64,000 nucleotides of DNA from Thiocapsa rosea (GTDB taxonomy: Bacteria; Pseudomonadota; Gammaproteobacteria; Chromatiales; Chromatiaceae): positions 2,708,501 to 2,772,500 of the forward strand of contig NZ_RBXL01000001.1 of the NCBI RefSeq assembly GCF_003634315.1, read 5' to 3'. The notes beneath the pieces were generated by a model. It was not told where the DNA came from and did not search any database. It worked only from the letters and a program-made list of their open reading frames with translations. How positions within the stretch are numbered: position 1 is the stretch's first letter; every line of letters starts with the position of its first letter. Below are positions 40,830 through 50,154 of this stretch, piece after piece. Both the position numbers and the translations under genes were made by a program.

Positions 40830-41333
40830 ATGCAGCGCGCTTGCCACCCTTGGGCCACCGCCTGCGTCCTGTCGGGTCGCCCCAACGTCGGCGCGCTGAT
40901 GAGTCTCTGCGAAGAGAACTTCACACGCCTCTCTCGTTTGGTCCCGGATCTGGTCGCGCGTCCCCCGGGTGTCTACGGTTCGTGCTGCAGCGAAGGGGTC
41001 GATCTCTATCTCGAGGTCGAAGAGCAGGCGCGCTTCACGACCCTTCTTCGGTTGACCTATCTCTTCCCTATTCAAGGGGCTGTGCTTGCGGATCCGGATG
41101 CCCGCCTCAGGGTCTATCACGACGCCCGTCAGGTCGAGGTGATCGATCTGCGTCAGACGGTTCTGCCGCTGCGGGCCGAGTATCGTGCGCCGGCGCTCGC
41201 CGAGAAGTGGCAAGCGAATGTATTTATCGGAAAATGGCTGACGTATTGCCTGCGGCAGGGGCGCGTCTTTGCGGATGCGCCGGTCACTCCCCCGACCTTC
41301 GCCTCCGGCGCACGCGTCACACTCTGCCCGTAG
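40830..41333 (+). CDS. DUF1249 (YqiB-like) protein
   Basis: This is a 167-aa protein that resembles E. coli YqiB. Shared features are the N-terminal MSLCEENFTRLSRLVPD, a mid-section ARLRVYHDARQVEVIDLRQ and the C-terminal KWQANVFIGKWLTYCLRQG. The function of the family is unknown. ATG 40830 is selected; a TTG at 40800 in the same frame is also possible. It begins about 40 bp after the thioredoxin stop and may be co-transcribed with it. Confidence 0.75.
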   Translation: MQRACHPWATACVLSGRPNVGALMSLCEENFTRLSRLVPDLVARPPGVYGSCCSEGVDLYLEVEEQARFTTLLRLTYLFPIQGAVLADPDARLRVYHDARQVEVIDLRQTVLPLRAEYRAPALAEKWQANVFIGKWLTYCLRQGRVFADAPVTPPTFASGARVTLCP

Positions 41334-41444
41334 CGGGCAGTCTCTGCTGCGGGCCTAGCCCGCGAGTTCGTGTCCTCCGCCCCCTTCTCTTCGAGACCCG
41401 TTCCCCGGCGACCGATCGCGCGGTTGCGCATTGAAATGTCGAAA

Positions 41445-41471
41445 TTGTTGACTACTTAACTGGAGGATACC
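41445..41471 (+). promoter_or_regulatory. Possible IscR-type site / -35 region upstream of iscR
   Basis: TTGTTGACTACTTAACTGGAGGATACC contains a TTGACT -35-like box and resembles the type 1 IscR site that overlaps the iscR promoter in E. coli. The match is partial, and no good -10 box is seen at standard spacing. Confidence 0.35.
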
Positions 41472-41528
41472 GGGCGACCTCGCGACGATCCGCGCGCCCG
41501 TCGGCTCACTCACTCCAGGCATCCTACG

Positions 41529-41999
41529 ATGAGACTATCGACGAAAGGCAGATACGCGGTAACCGCTATGCTTGATCTTGCTCTGCATTCCGGCAACGGT
41601 CCGGTGACGCTGGCGGACGTCTCGGTGAATCAAGGGATCTCGCTGTCGTATCTCGAACAACTGTTTGCCGCGCTGCGCAGCAAGAAGCTCGTGCGGGGCG
41701 TACGCGGACCGGGTGGAGGCTACTATCTCGGCCGGCCGGCCGAGGAGATCTCCATCGCCAATATCATCTGCGCCGTCGACGAGTGGGTGGAGTTCACCCG
41801 CTGCGGTGGTCGCGAGAACTGTCGAGACGGGCAGCGTTGCCTGACGCATCATCTATGGGATCAGCTCAGCGACGAAATCTTCCGGTTTCTCAGCGATATC
41901 TCGCTGCAGGACTTGGTCGATCGCGGCCGCGCTCGACCCGGAGCGCCCAAGATCGGCGTCGAGGAGCTCGAAGACGACGCGAAACGCCGCGCGGCATAG
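41529..41999 (+). CDS. iscR: Iron-sulfur cluster regulator IscR (Rrf2 family)
   Basis: This is a 156-aa Rrf2-type transcription factor. The winged helix begins [20 protein letters not shown]. The [2Fe-2S] ligands are C92, C98 and C104 with H107 ([17 protein letters not shown]), matching IscR rather than NsrR or RsrR. In most relatives iscR heads iscSUA-hscBA-fdx. Here the next gene is prmB and no isc gene follows, so it is a stand-alone copy or the cluster is elsewhere. Confidence 0.9.
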   Translation: MRLSTKGRYAVTAMLDLALHSGNGPVTLADVSVNQGISLSYLEQLFAALRSKKLVRGVRGPGGGYYLGRPAEEISIANIICAVDEWVEFTRCGGRENCRDGQRCLTHHLWDQLSDEIFRFLSDISLQDLVDRGRARPGAPKIGVEELEDDAKRRAA

Positions 42000-42138
42000 C
42001 CGACCCGCCTCGGCACCCCGGGGCGGGATCCGCATCCGCCCCGTCTCGACGCCGACCGGCAACGGAGCTGAACAGGGGCTCGCGGTAGTGGTATCCTGCA
42101 GCGCTGGATTCACTGACGCGTTCTCTTCGATACTTCGT

Positions 42139-43065
42139 ATGGCCGAGCAGCCGGATGGTTTGATCACGATACAAGACTTCGTGCGGTGGGGCGCAAGCCG
42201 CTTCAACGCCGCCGGACTTTTCTTCGGTCACGGGACCGACAACGCTCTCGACGAGGCCGCTCACCTGGTCCTTGGTGCGTTGACCTTGGATCCGGGACTG
42301 CCCGCCGCCTACCGCGAGTGTCGGTTGACGCCGGCCGAACGCGTGCTGGTGTGCAACATGCTCGAGCGCCGCGTCGTGGAGCGTCTTCCGGCGGCCTACT
42401 TAACCGGACGGACCTGGTTCGCCGGATTGGAAATGATCGTGACACCGGATGTCCTGGTGCCGCGCTCGCCGATCGCCGAGCTGGTCGAGGCCGGCTTCGA
42501 ACCCTGGATCGACGGCGAAATCGTCGGTCGCGTGCTGGATCTCTGTTGCGGGAGCGGCTGTATCGGCGTGGCCGCGGCCGTGCATCTGCCGGATGTGGAC
42601 GTCGATCTGGTCGACATCTCGCCCGACGCCTTGGACGTGGCGAGACGCAACGTGACCCGTCACGGGGTGGAGGATCGGGTTCGCGTCTTTGCCTCGGATT
42701 TGTTCGGGTCCCTTCCGAACGACCGCTACGACGTCATCGTCTCCAACCCTCCGTACATCTCCCGCTCCGAGCTGGATTCACTGCCGCTCGAATACCGCAA
42801 CGAGCCCGAGCTGGGTCTTTTCGGCGGCGAAGACGGTCTGGATATCGTCGTGCGGCTCCTGGCGGATGCCGCGAGCCACCTGACCGAAGAGGGCATCCTG
42901 CTCGTCGAGGTCGGGAGCGCCGCGCCGGAGCTCGAGCGCCGCTTGCCGAGCGTGCCCTTCACCTGGATCGAGTTCGAGCGCGGCGGCGAGGGTGTCTTCC
43001 TGCTGACGCGCGAGCAGCTCGATCGCCATCAGCTCGAGCTGCTCGAAGAGGCCACGGCCCGATGA
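42139..43065 (+). CDS. prmB: Ribosomal protein L3 glutamine methyltransferase
   Basis: PrmB (308 aa) methylates the L3 glutamine residue. It has the N-terminal helical domain (RWGASRFNAAGLFFGHGTDNALDEA), the S-adenosylmethionine site DLCCGSGCIGVAAA and the catalytic NPPYISRSE. DEA and PRSPIAELVE favour PrmB over PrmC. ATG 42139 (MAEQPDG) is chosen over the frame start at 42088. Confidence 0.93.
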   Translation: MAEQPDGLITIQDFVRWGASRFNAAGLFFGHGTDNALDEAAHLVLGALTLDPGLPAAYRECRLTPAERVLVCNMLERRVVERLPAAYLTGRTWFAGLEMIVTPDVLVPRSPIAELVEAGFEPWIDGEIVGRVLDLCCGSGCIGVAAAVHLPDVDVDLVDISPDALDVARRNVTRHGVEDRVRVFASDLFGSLPNDRYDVIVSNPPYISRSELDSLPLEYRNEPELGLFGGEDGLDIVVRLLADAASHLTEEGILLVEVGSAAPELERRLPSVPFTWIEFERGGEGVFLLTREQLDRHQLELLEEATAR

Positions 43066-43267
43066 GCTTGCCTCGGGCGGGAAGATCTGCCGTTCATGGA
43101 TCCGGCCGGCAAGTATGCGGAAGCGATTCCATTCCCTACCCTGCTCAAACAGATCAACGAGACGCACCGTCGCGGCCTCGGTGTCGGCGGGGATGATGCC
43201 TGAGACAGGCGCTACGAACATGGCCGAGCGGGCGTCGCTGCCGACCCCGCGGCCGGAGGGTTGAACG

Positions 43268-44653
43268 GTGGAACAAGGTATTTCATTCGATCTGGATCTG
43301 ATCCGTCGCTACGATCAAAGCGGCCCTCGGTATACCTCGTATCCGACCGCGGTGGAGTTCGACGAATCCTTCGACGCCGCGGCCTATCGCGCGGCCTGCG
43401 AGCGCAGCAATCACAGCGGTCGTCCGCTCTCGCTCTATTTCCACATCCCCTTCTGCGATACCGTCTGCTTCTATTGCGCCTGCAATAAGATCGCGACCAA
43501 AGACCGCTCCTTGGCCCCGCCCTACCTGGAGCGCGTCTACAAGGAGCTCGCCCTGCAGTCCGAGCTCTTCGACAAGTCTCGCGTCGTGGAGCAGCTGCAT
43601 TGGGGCGGCGGCACGCCGACCTTCCTCAGTCACGCTCAGATGACCGAGCTGATGGACACGACGCGTCGGCACTTCAACCTGGCCGGGGACGACGTCGGCG
43701 AGTACTCGATCGAGATCGATCCGCGCGAGGCCGATGCCGCCGGTGTTGCGCTGCTGCGCCGTCTGGGATTCAACCGGATGAGTCTGGGCGTGCAGGACTT
43801 CGACCCGCGCGTCCAGCAGGCGGTGAACCGCATCCAGACCGAGGCCGAGACCATGGCGGTGCTCGAGGCGGCCCGCTCGGAGGGTTTCCGCTCGATCAGC
43901 ATCGATCTCATCTACGGCCTGCCGTTTCAGACACCCGAGAGCTTCGCCCGCACCCTCGAGCGCATCATCGCGGTCGATCCGGAACGCTTGTCGGTCTTCA
44001 ACTACGCGCATCTGCCCGAGCGCTTCAAGCCGCAACGGCGGATCAACGAGGCCGATCTGCCCGCACCCGAGGCGAAGCTGGACATCCTCCAGTCGACGAT
44101 CGAGCGCCTGACCGAGGCCGGTTATGTCTATATCGGCATGGATCATTTCGCGCGCCCCGACGACGAGCTGGCCCGTGCGCAGCAGGCCGGCACCCTCTAT
44201 CGCAACTTCCAGGGCTACTCCACCCACGCAGACTGTGATCTGATCGGGATCGGGGTGACCTCCATCGGCAAGATCGACAACACCTACGGCCAGAATCGGC
44301 GAGGGCTGGAAGAGTATTACGCGGATCTCGATGCCGGACGCCTGCCGGTGTTCCGCGGCATCGAGCTGACCCGCGACGATCTGATCCGGCGCGACATGAT
44401 CACCCGTCTGATCTGTCATTTCGAGCTGGACATCCCGTCCGCCGAGGCCGCTTGGGATATCCGCTTCGACGACTATTTCGCCGATGCGCTCATGAAGCTG
44501 CGCGACATGGCCGGAGACGGGCTGCTGGAGGTCGATGCGCAGAAGATCCGCATCCTCCCGCGCGGGCGACTCTTGGTGCGCAACATCTGCATGGCCTTCG
44601 ACGCCTATCTGGCCACCAAGACGGGGCCGATCGGTTTCTCGAAGGTGATCTGA
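43268..44653 (+). CDS. hemN: Oxygen-independent coproporphyrinogen III oxidase
   Basis: HemN (461 aa) is a radical SAM enzyme that makes protoporphyrinogen IX without oxygen. The cluster ligands are C63, C67 and C70 in PFCDTVCFYC. The conserved WGGGTPTFL and the C-terminal domain GIGVTSIGKIDNTYGQN are present. The start is GTG 43268. It fits an organism making haem and, probably, bacteriochlorophyll under low oxygen. An acyl-CoA synthetase follows after 11 bp. Confidence 0.95.
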   Translation: MEQGISFDLDLIRRYDQSGPRYTSYPTAVEFDESFDAAAYRAACERSNHSGRPLSLYFHIPFCDTVCFYCACNKIATKDRSLAPPYLERVYKELALQSELFDKSRVVEQLHWGGGTPTFLSHAQMTELMDTTRRHFNLAGDDVGEYSIEIDPREADAAGVALLRRLGFNRMSLGVQDFDPRVQQAVNRIQTEAETMAVLEAARSEGFRSISIDLIYGLPFQTPESFARTLERIIAVDPERLSVFNYAHLPERFKPQRRINEADLPAPEAKLDILQSTIERLTEAGYVYIGMDHFARPDDELARAQQAGTLYRNFQGYSTHADCDLIGIGVTSIGKIDNTYGQNRRGLEEYYADLDAGRLPVFRGIELTRDDLIRRDMITRLICHFELDIPSAEAAWDIRFDDYFADALMKLRDMAGDGLLEVDAQKIRILPRGRLLVRNICMAFDAYLATKTGPIGFSKVI

Positions 44654-44664
44654 CGGCAACCTCT

Positions 44665-46239
44665 ATGGTGAGTAGGATCGTCTCGCCCGACATCCCTGCG
44701 CGGTTTCGGGCGACGGCGGCACGATTCGGCGAGTCGATCGGCGTCTGCTCCGATCAGGGTGATTGGAGCTACGCCGCGCTCGATCGGGCCTCCGACGGGG
44801 TGGCCGGTGCGCTGGCCGCAGCCGGTATCCGGGAGGGCGACCGGCTGGGCTTGCTCTGCGGCAACGGTGCCGACTTCGTCATCGCCTATCTCGGTGCGCT
44901 CAAGGCCGGCGGCACGCTCGTGCCGCTCAATCTCCTGCTCAACCCCAAGGAGATGGCCTACATCCTCGCCGATAGCGGGGCGGTCGGGCTCATCCATCAC
45001 GAGGGGTTCGATGCCGCCGCAGCCGCCGCGCTCGACGGCCCGACCGACGTCGGCGTGCGGGTGCGGGTGCGGGTGCGGATCGGGGCGACTCCGTCGGCCG
45101 ATCCGGCGATGCTGGATTTCGCCGCCATGATGCGCAGCGTGGAGCCCGCACCGGTCCGAGCGCGCGATCCGCAGCATGCGACCGCCGCGATCCTCTACAC
45201 CTCCGGCACGACCGGCCGCCCCAAGGGCGCCATGCTGTCCCACGCCAATCTGATCGCGAACGCCGACGGCGTCGCACAGGCGCTCGGACTCTCACCGGCC
45301 GACCGCATCCTGGTCGTGCTGCCGATGTTTCACGCCTTCGCCGCGACCGTCGGTGTGCTGACGCCGTTGCTGCATGGGCTCGGGATCGTGCCTGTGCCCA
45401 AGTTCGATCCGGGGGCGATCTCCACGGCGATCGGTCGTCATGGTGCCAGCGTCTTTCTCGGGGTGCCGAGCCTTTACGGCGTGCTGCTTCGGCTCGATGC
45501 CGAGGTGCTCGCGCACTGGCGCGGCGTGCGGGTCTGCGTGAGCGGAGGCGCGGCCATGCCCGCTGCGCTCATGACGGCGTTTCAGGAGCGTTTCGGGATC
45601 CCGATCCTCGAAGGCGACGGGCCGACCGAATGCGGCCCCGTGACCTGCGTGAATCCGATCGCAGGCGTGCGCAAGCCCGGCTCGATCGGGTTGCCGATCC
45701 CCACGGTCGAGACCCGAATCCTCGACTCCGAGGGCCGCGAGGTGGCGGACGGGATCTACGGCGAGGTCTGTGTCCGCGGCCCGAGCGTGATGCAGGGGTA
45801 TCACAACCAGCCCGAGGCGACCCGCGAGAGTTTCTTCGGCGATTGGTTTCGCACCGGGGACCTCGGCTATCGCGATGCGGACGGCTATCTCTACCTGGTC
45901 GACCGCATCAAGGACCTCATCATCACCAACGGCATGAACGTCTATCCGCGGGTGATCGAGGAGGCGCTGTATGCGCACCCGGAGGTCGCGGAGGCGGCGG
46001 TCGTGGGCGATCCGGATGCACGGCACGGCGAGATCCCGGTCGCCCATGTGGTTCTGCGCACCGGCTCGTCGGCAACCGAGGCGAGCCTGCGTGCCTGGTG
46101 CCGGGAACACTTGGGGCGGCACGAGGTGCCGCGCCGTCTGATCATCCGCGATGCCTTGCCCAAGAACGCGGCGGGTAAGATCCTCAAGCGCGAGCTGCGC
46201 CGCTCCGGCGAGCAGGAGCGGGGTGTCGGCCCGGCGTGA
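44665..46239 (+). CDS. AMP-forming acyl-CoA synthetase
   Basis: This is a 524-aa adenylate-forming enzyme of the acyl-CoA ligase type. Motif A3 reads ILYTSGTTGRPKGAM, the next core VLPMFHAFAA, A5 GDGPTECGP, A8 DWFRTGDLGYRD and A10 PKNAAGKILKRELR with the catalytic lysine. The substrate is not deducible. The length and the LNLLLNPKEMAYIL region resemble long-chain fatty acid ligases. The start ATG 44665 is close to the hemN stop. A GTGCGG microsatellite at 45054-45078 encodes an odd VRVRVRV run. Confidence 0.85.
   Translation: MVSRIVSPDIPARFRATAARFGESIGVCSDQGDWSYAALDRASDGVAGALAAAGIREGDRLGLLCGNGADFVIAYLGALKAGGTLVPLNLLLNPKEMAYILADSGAVGLIHHEGFDAAAAAALDGPTDVGVRVRVRVRIGATPSADPAMLDFAAMMRSVEPAPVRARDPQHATAAILYTSGTTGRPKGAMLSHANLIANADGVAQALGLSPADRILVVLPMFHAFAATVGVLTPLLHGLGIVPVPKFDPGAISTAIGRHGASVFLGVPSLYGVLLRLDAEVLAHWRGVRVCVSGGAAMPAALMTAFQERFGIPILEGDGPTECGPVTCVNPIAGVRKPGSIGLPIPTVETRILDSEGREVADGIYGEVCVRGPSVMQGYHNQPEATRESFFGDWFRTGDLGYRDADGYLYLVDRIKDLIITNGMNVYPRVIEEALYAHPEVAEAAVVGDPDARHGEIPVAHVVLRTGSSATEASLRAWCREHLGRHEVPRRLIIRDALPKNAAGKILKRELRRSGEQERGVGPA
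45054..45078 (+). repeat. GTGCGG hexamer array within the acyl-CoA synthetase gene
   Basis: About four in-frame copies of GTGCGG encode alternating Val-Arg. Being a multiple of three, unit gain or loss would change length without a frameshift. Confidence 0.8.
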
Positions 46240-46245
46240 GCGCCC

Positions 46246-46283
46246 GGGGCATCCGGGGGCATCCGAGGGGCATCGGGGCATCC
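46246..46283. repeat. GGGGCATCCG tandem repeat upstream of tig
   Basis: Four degenerate copies of a 10-bp GGGGCATCC(G) unit lie just after the acyl-CoA synthetase stop. It shows no clear hairpin. Confidence 0.65.
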
Positions 46284-46412
46284 GATAGCGTTCGCCACGG
46301 CCGGCTCGTGCGCTATACTGGACAGCTTTTATGCGGTTTGGGCGTCTCTGCCCGATCCAAGATTCAACAACCTACGGACCCTCTCGGCGAGGGGGCCGAG
46401 CGGAGAGACATG

Positions 46413-47714
46413 ATGCAGGTTTCGGTGGAGACGGGCGAGGGGCTGGAGCGACGGATGAAGATCGATCTGCCTTTCGAGCAGATCGCGGCCGAGGTGGAGA
46501 AGCGTTTGCAGAAGCTCGGTCGCAACGCACGCTTGCCCGGATTCCGGCCGGGCAAGGTCCCCATGAAGGTGCTGCGTCAACGCTATGGCGATGCCGTGCA
46601 CCAAGAGGTCTTCGGCGAACTCGTCGAGTCCAGCTTCTCCGAGGCGCTCCTGCAGGAATCGCTGCGTCCGGCGGGGATGCCGCGCATCGAGCCGGAGATC
46701 GATCCGGTCGAGCAGCGTTTCGGCTACACGGCGATCTTCGAGGTCTTGCCGCAGGTGGAGGTTGTATCCCTGGCCGGGCGCGTCGTGAAGGCCCCGGTCG
46801 CCGAGATCACCGAAGAAGACATCGATGCGATGGTCGAGCGGCTGCGTCGGCAGCACGCGACCCGGCAACCGGTGGAGCGAGCAGCCGCGACGGGCGATCT
46901 TCTGACCATCTCCTTCGTCGGAACCCTCGACGGCGAGCCTTTCGAAGGCGGCTCCGCCTCCGGGGTCAAGCTCGAGCTGGGCACGGGTCGCATGATTCCG
47001 GGGTTCGAGGACGGCTTGATCGGCGCCTCGGCCGGCGAGCAGCGCACGCTCGATCTCGTGTTTCCCGATCCCTATCAGGCCGAGCATCTTGCCGGCAAGC
47101 CGGTCCGTTTCGAGGTGACCGTCGACGCGGTGGAGGAGTCCGTTCTGCCCGAGGTCGATGCGACCTTCATCGAGGCGTTCGGCGTCGCCGACGGAGATAT
47201 CGCGCGTTTTCGCGCTGACGTGCGTCAAAACATGCAGCGGGAGATGAAACAGCGGCTCGACGCCCGCACAAAGGATGCAGTGATGGACCTGCTCCTCGAG
47301 GCCCACGAGATCGTACTTCCCGGCGTCTTGATTCAGGAGGAGATCCGCGCGATGAAGGCGCAGATGCTCGAGACACTCGGCTCCGCGGACGTGGCGCTTC
47401 CGGATGGGCTGTTCGACGAAGCCGCGAAGCGACGTGTCGCGCTCGGACTCATCATCGGCGAGATCGTGAAGCAGCAAGGGCTTCGCCCCGATGCGCAGCG
47501 AGTACGCGCGGCGGTCGAGGAGAACGCCTCGACCTACGAGCATCCGCAGGCGGTTGTCGATTATTTCTACTCCGATCCCAAGCACCTTGCCTCGGTCGAG
47601 AGCCTCGTGCTTGAGGGGCACGTCGTCGATTGGGTGTTGGAACAGGTCGAGGTCGAGGAAGATCCGCAGACCTTCGCCACCTTGTCCGAGTCTGGCCCGC
47701 GTCCGGGCGTTTGA
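46413..47714 (+). CDS. tig: Trigger factor
   Basis: Trigger factor (433 aa) is the ribosome-bound chaperone at the nascent-chain exit. The ribosome-docking signature appears as LPGFRPGKVPMKV. The FKBP-type prolyl isomerase domain spans about residues 160-240 (GDLLTISFVGTLDGEPFEGG), and the C-terminal chaperone arms follow. ATG 46413 fits the GGAG spacing; ATG 46410 just before it is possible. It leads the tig-clpP-clpX-lon-hupB cluster. Confidence 0.96.
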   Translation: MQVSVETGEGLERRMKIDLPFEQIAAEVEKRLQKLGRNARLPGFRPGKVPMKVLRQRYGDAVHQEVFGELVESSFSEALLQESLRPAGMPRIEPEIDPVEQRFGYTAIFEVLPQVEVVSLAGRVVKAPVAEITEEDIDAMVERLRRQHATRQPVERAAATGDLLTISFVGTLDGEPFEGGSASGVKLELGTGRMIPGFEDGLIGASAGEQRTLDLVFPDPYQAEHLAGKPVRFEVTVDAVEESVLPEVDATFIEAFGVADGDIARFRADVRQNMQREMKQRLDARTKDAVMDLLLEAHEIVLPGVLIQEEIRAMKAQMLETLGSADVALPDGLFDEAAKRRVALGLIIGEIVKQQGLRPDAQRVRAAVEENASTYEHPQAVVDYFYSDPKHLASVESLVLEGHVVDWVLEQVEVEEDPQTFATLSESGPRPGV

Positions 47715-47826
47715 CGGCAGCGGATATGACGTCCGGTATCCGTGCGCCGGTCAGGCGCACATCCGCGCGCGGCAAGCGTCCGCGGGCGGATGGCGGATTT
47801 CTTCATTCTGAACGCGAATCAAGGCG

Positions 47827-48483
47827 ATGAAACATCCTATGAGCTATTCTTCGAGCCGTTCGGATTGGCAGCCCTCCGGCCTGGGGCTGGTGCCCATCGT
47901 CGTGGAGCAGACGGCGCGCGGCGAGCGCTCCTTCGACATCTACTCCCGGCTCCTCAAGGAGCGCGTCATCTTCCTGGTGGGTCCGGTCGAGGACCACATG
48001 GCAAACCTGGTGGTGGCGCAACTGCTGTTCCTGGAGTCGGAGAACCCCGACAAGGACATCCACCTCTACATCAACTCGCCGGGCGGCTCCGTGACGGCGG
48101 GCCTGGCGATCTACGACACCATGCGGTTCGTCAGGCCCGACGTCAGCACCATGTGCATCGGTCAGGCGGCCAGCATGGGCGCCTTGCTGCTGGCGGGCGG
48201 TGCAGCGGGCAAGCGCGTCTGCTTGCCTCATTCGCGCATGATGATCCATCAGCCCCTGGGCGGGTTCCAGGGCCAGGCGACGGATATCGATATCCATGCG
48301 CGCGAGATTCTGTATATTCGCGATCGACTCAATCAAATCCTCGCCCATCACACGGGCCAGCCGATCGAGAAGATCGCGGACGATACCGAGCGTGACCGCT
48401 TCATGAGCGGCGAGGAAGCCGTGGCATACGGATTGATCGACAAGGTCATCGACGAGCGCGGTCCTGCGCCGACGAAGGCCTGA
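47827..48483 (+). CDS. clpP: ATP-dependent Clp protease proteolytic subunit
   Basis: ClpP (218 aa) is the tetradecameric serine protease paired with ClpX. The catalytic triad is S116 ([10 protein letters not shown]), H141 ([10 protein letters not shown]) and D190 (DDTERDRFM). The N-terminal propeptide is normal. It lies 112 bp after tig and 202 bp before clpX. Confidence 0.97.
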   Translation: MKHPMSYSSSRSDWQPSGLGLVPIVVEQTARGERSFDIYSRLLKERVIFLVGPVEDHMANLVVAQLLFLESENPDKDIHLYINSPGGSVTAGLAIYDTMRFVRPDVSTMCIGQAASMGALLLAGGAAGKRVCLPHSRMMIHQPLGGFQGQATDIDIHAREILYIRDRLNQILAHHTGQPIEKIADDTERDRFMSGEEAVAYGLIDKVIDERGPAPTKA

Positions 48484-48685
48484 TTGCGACGTCCCGCGCA
48501 GGTCGCGCATATCCGTCTTCGGATCGCCGCTCTGCGCCGGATACCGCCGATCGCATGCGATCCCGTGGTGACGGGCGGGAATCGTCACCATCTTGCCATC
48601 CAACAGCAAACCGTTATGATTCAGTTTGCGCCTTCAGGGAGCCATTTATCCTGAAACCAACCGACCGCACGGAGACTCGACCGCG

Positions 48686-49960
<1,275 letters not shown>

Positions 49961-50097
49961 ACCACGCTCGTCTCCCTCGTGTCCCGCAGTCGTTGCGGGC
50001 ACCGACTGCACCGGGTTTCTGTTGAAGTCGGCTCGGCGCGCCCTGATCCTTACCGCAGACCCTTACTTCACCGACGCACCGAGCCGACGCGCGCTCG

Positions 50098-50125
50098 CGA
50101 GCCGGCGGCAAACCTCGCCGGCTCG
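50098..50125 (+). promoter_or_regulatory. Perfect 10-bp hairpin in the lon leader
   Basis: CGAGCCGGCG (50098-50107) pairs exactly with CGCCGGCTCG (50116-50125) over an 8-nt loop, ending about 30 bp before the lon ATG. It may be a clpX terminator stem or a 5' leader structure of lon. No T-tract. Confidence 0.45.
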
Positions 50126-50154
50126 GGTCGTCCACTTCACGAGAACGGATCCAC

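Noticed and set aside
43204-43267. FNR site in front of hemN
   Set aside because: I looked for TTGAT-N4-ATCAA because hemN is often FNR-controlled. Nothing close to it is present.
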